Origin: Istiophorus platypterus
Taxonomy: Eukaryota > Chordata > Actinopteri > Istiophoriformes > Istiophoridae
Assembly: GCA_016859345.1 (NCBI GenBank)
Contig: CM029126.1
Span: 15,328,027 to 15,392,026, forward strand
Reading direction: 5' to 3'
Length of the DNA: 64,000 nt
The notes below the pieces were generated by a model, which saw only the letters and a list, made by a program, of their open reading frames with translations, was not told the DNA's origin and ran no database searches. Below are positions 58,920 through 64,000 of the stretch, in pieces (positions within the stretch are counted from its first letter, which is position 1; every line of letters begins with the position of its first letter). A program made the position numbers and the translations under genes.

Positions 58920-61900
58920 AGCTGGGTTAAATGTACAGTATTTAAGATAGATAAGAACTACATTAGAGAAAATAGCTTGAATGAGGATTTGAATTGTAAT
59001 TCCCTCTGTCAATATGCTTTCACTCAGGACACATTGTATGTATTTATTTTTTTATGAGTTGTTTTTTTTCTGATACAGTCATTCTGAGGAGATTTTATAC
59101 TTTCTCTATATGTATTAAAATGTGTTGGTGTGTACTTCCTTCAAATCACCCACAAAGTGAATTTCATGTGAATGCAGTTGTTGAGTAAGACTTGGTTTGT
59201 GGGTGTATCGTATCTGGTAAAATTGCTTTAGGTAAGAGTAAAATTGTGCTATATAACAGGGTGACTGCTTATCAGCAAGCAGCTGCCTGGAAAAAGTACA
59301 TAAGCACATATGTAGAAATGTTGTAACACATGACATGAAAAATAGTTCTTACAAAAAACAAGTGAAATGCAGATGGAAAATGTGATACGATGTACGCACT
59401 TCCTGTTTCTGGAAGGGTTACTTGTTGACATTTCTAACACATGAAACATTTTATTTCTTGCTTAGTATATATTAGTTCATGTTTATTAACATGTTATATT
59501 TGTTGACAAAATATATTTTTTGTACAACTGTGTCATTTCGGAGTCATATACTCAATTTAAAAACGCTAAAAGAAAATAGATACTTTAAAAGCTCAACTCT
59601 TTGTGACAGTTTCATCTTGCAATCCTGTTTTGAAGTCACTATCACTCTGGTTTGGGTAGGAAATATTTGAAGGAATTCAGCACTCTCACAGACCAAAATT
59701 GCAAACCTGCATATCACTGCTAAGTCAGAGTTCCCGAATGGAGATGTAACTTAGAGATACAACGCTCCTTTACTCATGTATGAGTATAGGTGTTTATCAG
59801 CACCAGACAGGAAAACATTTAAATGTGAGGGTACATTTACCCAACCCTATGATTATACACTTAGACTAAAATATAATGCATTCCCATCCAGCACAGGCAA
59901 GTTCTCCCCCCTCATTACTGTGTGGCACACACACCATCAGCCATCATTCCTTTTCCAACCTGTATATCTTTGCTTGTATTCTTTGATTGTTAGCAATTGT
60001 AACAGTTTGGCACAGACACATCCTCTCTGTAAACATAAAAACATCTCAGGTTGCATGTCTTCAGTGTTGTGATCGTTTTTTTTTAACTTGTTCCGACTAG
60101 ATTTCACCAAATAGGTAGAGTTTCTTTACCCTTTCAGCAGAAAACATGAAGCTACAGGACATTTCAGCAACCTCCAGTGGCATTTATTAGAGAAAACTAA
60201 ATACCCATGTTTTTTCTTTAACATCTTCCAGCCTAACACTTTGTTACAGTATATGGAAAGGCAAAAAACTTGCATTTATTTAACCATCTGGCTTCCCCCG
60301 CATGTTTAACCAGTTCCGGTTCGCCTAATCCCATTCCACTGCACCTCAAAATACCCACAGCCAGACAGAGAGAGCACTGTGTCAAAGATCTGTTTGACTT
60401 ATCCATTGCCATGCTTGTTTGCTATCAGACTGAGCTCAGGCTGATTATTCATATCCCTCAGGTCTGCGGAGGGGTACCAGCCTTTGTGGTTGAAAGCAGG
60501 GATGAATGTAAGGAAGTGGTTTAAGTTACTGAGGTTCAGCTTCTTTCCCTGCATGTGGTGTTTTTCATGGAAAAAAATCCATCACTGAGCCATACGGAGG
60601 AAAGCAGTTGGCACCAGTTTTGATTTGAAAAACAAAATTCCTGACCTCTCCACACCCATGAGACAGAGGGTTTGATTTCCAGTCAGCACCGCAACAAGTT
60701 CAACAAACCTTTGAGGTCTCTGCACACAGCAGATTCCCACTATTTGTGTTTTTATGGTAGTGTTACTGCACTTGAGAAGTTTCAGTTCATCAGTTGGTGT
60801 ACTGCCGATTCCCTCTACCCCCCTGCAATAGGAGCTGTGGATTTTGAAAGGCTGTGAGCTCACAGTGTTGTGCACTCAACAGCAACGAAAAATACCAGGT
60901 TTATTACAGTGGTGCTGGGAGATGGTGTAAGTCATTAGTACATCAGTGTTCTATGTACAAAAACACACATAGACATACACCAATTTTTTTTGTGCCTCTC
61001 AGGTGACTCCCCCACCCTCCGGGTTGCTATAGTGAAGAATAACCTAAACCCCCAAACTCAAATTGCATATATCAACCAGTGTCGAAGCAAAATTCCTTTT
61101 AAACCTCCACTAGTTGTTTTACACACCCAAATTGGTATTTGTGTGGCACACACATAATTACATGTTTGGTTGGTAAATCAAGAACTCTGGCAAGCTCTTG
61201 GCTCTGAAGGCTTCCCTCAAACTATAGCCTTGGGATAGCTATTAATATCCCCTACAGACACCAGTAAAATGCTCGGCTTGAAGGTCTGTTACAAGACTCT
61301 ATAGCAAAAGTTTCAAAAAACACATTTTAACACAGAAACGAAAACTGCTGGATGTGTTGCACCGGAGGATCATGACCAAATTCACAAAGTAGTCATTCCG
61401 TCTAGACTTTAGCTAAAATTGGAATGTCATTTAGTATTACAAATAGAGCTGAACAGTAGAGCCTCGTTTTTGGGAGTGCTGGGAAAGTTAACTAGGTCTG
61501 TTTATTTTAAACAGTTTCCTGTAGTTAGAGTAAATTGATTTTGGTCCTGGTATAAAAGATTTATCGGTGGGGTTGTTTTTCAAATGCTGAATATTCATTT
61601 TTATATATTCAGAAAAGACGAGGGAAAAAAGACTATTCTATTGTGGACAGAAAATGTTATGGACTGTCAGCAGTTTCCTGTTATTGGTGAAGACTAACTT
61701 GCTGAAAATAATAAAGACAAGAATCCTCCTACACACTCAAACAGGGGTGTTGCTCCTTCACTCTATCTCTCACTTCAACCCCCTCTCTTCCCTTTCTTCC
61801 ACCCCCTCACATCTGGACTCCCGGCAAGACACAGTTCCTGTGTGGTGTGTGTGTACATTAGCTGGGGACTCAGTTTTAGGGCTGGGCAGGCTCAAGCAGT

Positions 61901-64000
61901 TCACACTGTGCATATCTGATCACTTCAAGATTCTGAGCTTCATTGTGTTTTACAGTTTTGAACAAGTTGGATGAAGATGCTTCTTTGTTGGATTGTTTAA
62001 TATATTGTTATCAGTGTTACCTGAGAATTTCATTTACCTCCTCTTCCACTGTTGCTATATTTCTTATTGAAAGCAAAAATGCAGAGATGGCTATTGTGAT
62101 GTAAAACTTGGCTCAATTTCACAAAATTTAGCTAGCTTGGACCAAGGGGTTTATACTGTAACTATTGGAATTCTTTAAATTTGAATAAAATTCACTACGC
62201 ATCAACATTTATGCAAAACATATACTATGTGGTAACGGACATTTATTTATAAAGTTAGCATATGCTATCTGTTTTCAATCTTTCAATAAAGAATCAAGAA
62301 TCATTCAAGATTATGGACAAGTTCTTTACAACATCTGTTTAATTCCTGTCTAATAAAGGTTTGCTTATCGAGATTCTGTTCCAGGATGTCAAACTTGGCT
62401 TGGTAATAAGAATTAATCTTAAACACTTGAATATGGCTTTAATATCAGAAGTACAAATGTGTGGGTAGCAGACCCGAGAGCAAAGAGAAATCACATGAGA
62501 GGAAATATATTACCATGGAGCCAAACCCAGATGTAACAATTCTTCCCCACTGAAAGACAGGGCTCTACTCTGGGAAGATGAGACTGATTTTCAATTTCTC
62601 CAGCTGACACTCTCCTATGTCCATCCTGCTCTTATTGTTATATCTCTAATGCTATTGCCTCTTCCTGCTGTGATGCATGTCCTTAATGGTTTGAGTAGAT
62701 ATGGTTATGATAAAATCCAGATGTAACATGTATCGCAATGTCTTGGGATGAAATTTAGTTTAAGGATCTTTGAGCACTTGAGTGCGATAGAGGTGACGTA
62801 CAAAAACAGCAGACATGCCCCAGGCAGGTTTAAGAGATAAAATTACCAGGAATTACAGCCTAGATTTGCTTCAGGGTGGGTGTATGAATTATCTTTAGTT
62901 TTAGGCTTGCAATCGGGTCTGCCCTTCCCATACCACAAATGCACATTTTGGCGTATTCTGTAAATGTCGAATGATTTGAGAACACGCGGTTTGGTGTGCC
63001 GAGTGCCAAGCTTTTCCTAGAGCCCAAAACATCCCATCCTATTTCAAGAGGCTCCTTTCTTTTTATTTTGGAGTTGATACAAAATTTCTGTTTTCCATAA
63101 ACCACAGAAAACACCTTAAAAATGCCAAGCTAGAAAACTATGTTGTATATTTACTGTCTGAATACGGTCTGTAGTCTTTTTTTGCTTGCTCAGATTTCCA
63201 ACTCATTTGGAAGTTTGACACTTCTGCAACACACCAAAGATAGCACTTGCTATTTAAAAACTTCAGAAAGAGATCTGATTAAGATTGAAAAGTAGGATCC
63301 TCACACATACAAACATATTGCACATAACTTAGATTTGCGGGATATCAACAATGACCCTAATGTGTTTCAAATAACTTAGTGCAGATCTAGATTCAAGTGG
63401 ACAGTGGCAAAGAGGGAGTAGTCTACCATTTGATAGAGCTGAGCTGCTATGAGTCTCTTATATGTAGCTCCAGGTGAATAGCGTGGACATTAAAAATATG
63501 TAACCTACTTGTGCATATGGTGATTCAGAGAGCCAACACAGAACAACTACGCTTAACCTCAAGAAAGCATTAGCTGGACCCACACTGAGAAAAACACATT
63601 ACGCAGCAGGATCATTTGTGGACATGAGCAGTTGCCGCGCCACTCTTTCTCAGGTAGTCATCACAGCAACCCACAATTTATGCATTTAGTTGTTCGGTTA
63701 CTTGGTGTTTTCACTTTTCGGAGTTTCCCAAGTGATAAAGCTCCTCTATCATGTGGCGTCTGAAGAGATCAAAAACTTGTTGTGGCAAGAAAATTCTCCT
63801 CAGAGAACTTTTTGCAGGTAGGACCCTCTAGTCAGACAGCAGCATGCTTCACTGTTGTCACTGAATGTCTGTGAGGTACGTAGGCTACACACATACTGCA
63901 TCTTCAGACTGTGTCCATCAATGTAGTCCATCTATCAATGAGGTCAGTGGTTCTTTAAAACGGATTTTATAGAGCGTATAGTACAAGAGATGGAAAAGGG
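58920..64000. other. Right flank, no gene recognised
   Basis: AT-rich sequence. Open frames at 60582-60875, 61654-61974 and 62860-63114 are short and have no splice-consistent neighbours or family motifs. I see no RNA gene, transposon end or large repeat. It may be intergenic or part of a large intron of a gene outside the window. Confidence 0.35.

Noticed and set aside
62860..63114. 84-codon minus-strand frame, considered as a transposase remnant
   Set aside because: I could not match it to transposase motifs, and no terminal repeats were seen around it.

Overview
This window is nuclear DNA from a vertebrate, almost certainly a percomorph-type teleost fish. It has AT-rich intergenic DNA, very many dinucleotide microsatellites, GT-AG introns, and interspersed elements typical of spiny-rayed fish (terminal-repeat MITEs and a tRNA-derived SINE). 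I can support four protein-coding genes and two microRNA genes. Exon borders were read by hand from splice sites and reading phase, and all four coding sequences close to whole codons.

Layout, left to right. (1) 1.5-7.9 kb, minus strand: a BTG/Tob-family antiproliferative gene (BTG3/BTG4-like, 287 aa, 4 coding exons). Its upstream intron carries a near-identical 1.07-kb tandem duplication followed by a long (TA)n tract. Its CpG-rich promoter (about 7.55-7.98 kb) contains exact EGR1, AP-1/ETS and SRF CArG words. (2) 8-29 kb: a 21-kb stretch with no recognisable protein gene, holding repeats, microsatellites, a perfect hairpin and an RFX-type palindrome cluster. (3) 29.3 and 35.8 kb, plus strand: a let-7 hairpin and a mir-125a hairpin. 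(4) 37.7-42.0 kb, plus strand: spaca6, a sperm membrane protein of the IZUMO/Ig class needed for gamete fusion (331 aa, 9 coding exons). (5) 51.3-54.3 kb, minus strand: has1, hyaluronan synthase 1 (576 aa, 4 coding exons plus a probable TATA-driven non-coding first exon). (6) 57.5-58.8 kb, minus strand: a trypsin-type serine protease (247 aa, 5 exons). (7) 59-64 kb: nothing coding that I can support.

The main biological point is synteny. The order and orientation let-7(+), mir-125a(+), spaca6(+), has1(-) is the same as I remember for the human 19q13.41 block MIR99B-LET7E-MIR125A / SPACA6 / HAS1. The fish block therefore looks like the ortholog of that microRNA cluster. Two departures stand out: no mir-99/100 sequence is visible in the window, and the mature let-7 has a substitution at its central position 10. 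An extra unexplained hairpin lies 1.1 kb downstream of let-7, inside the cluster.

The protein genes do not form one pathway. Their linkage is best read as retained ancestral order, with the microRNA cluster and spaca6 possibly sharing regulatory DNA. Names of the four proteins rest on conserved motifs and remembered family sequences; no database search was run.
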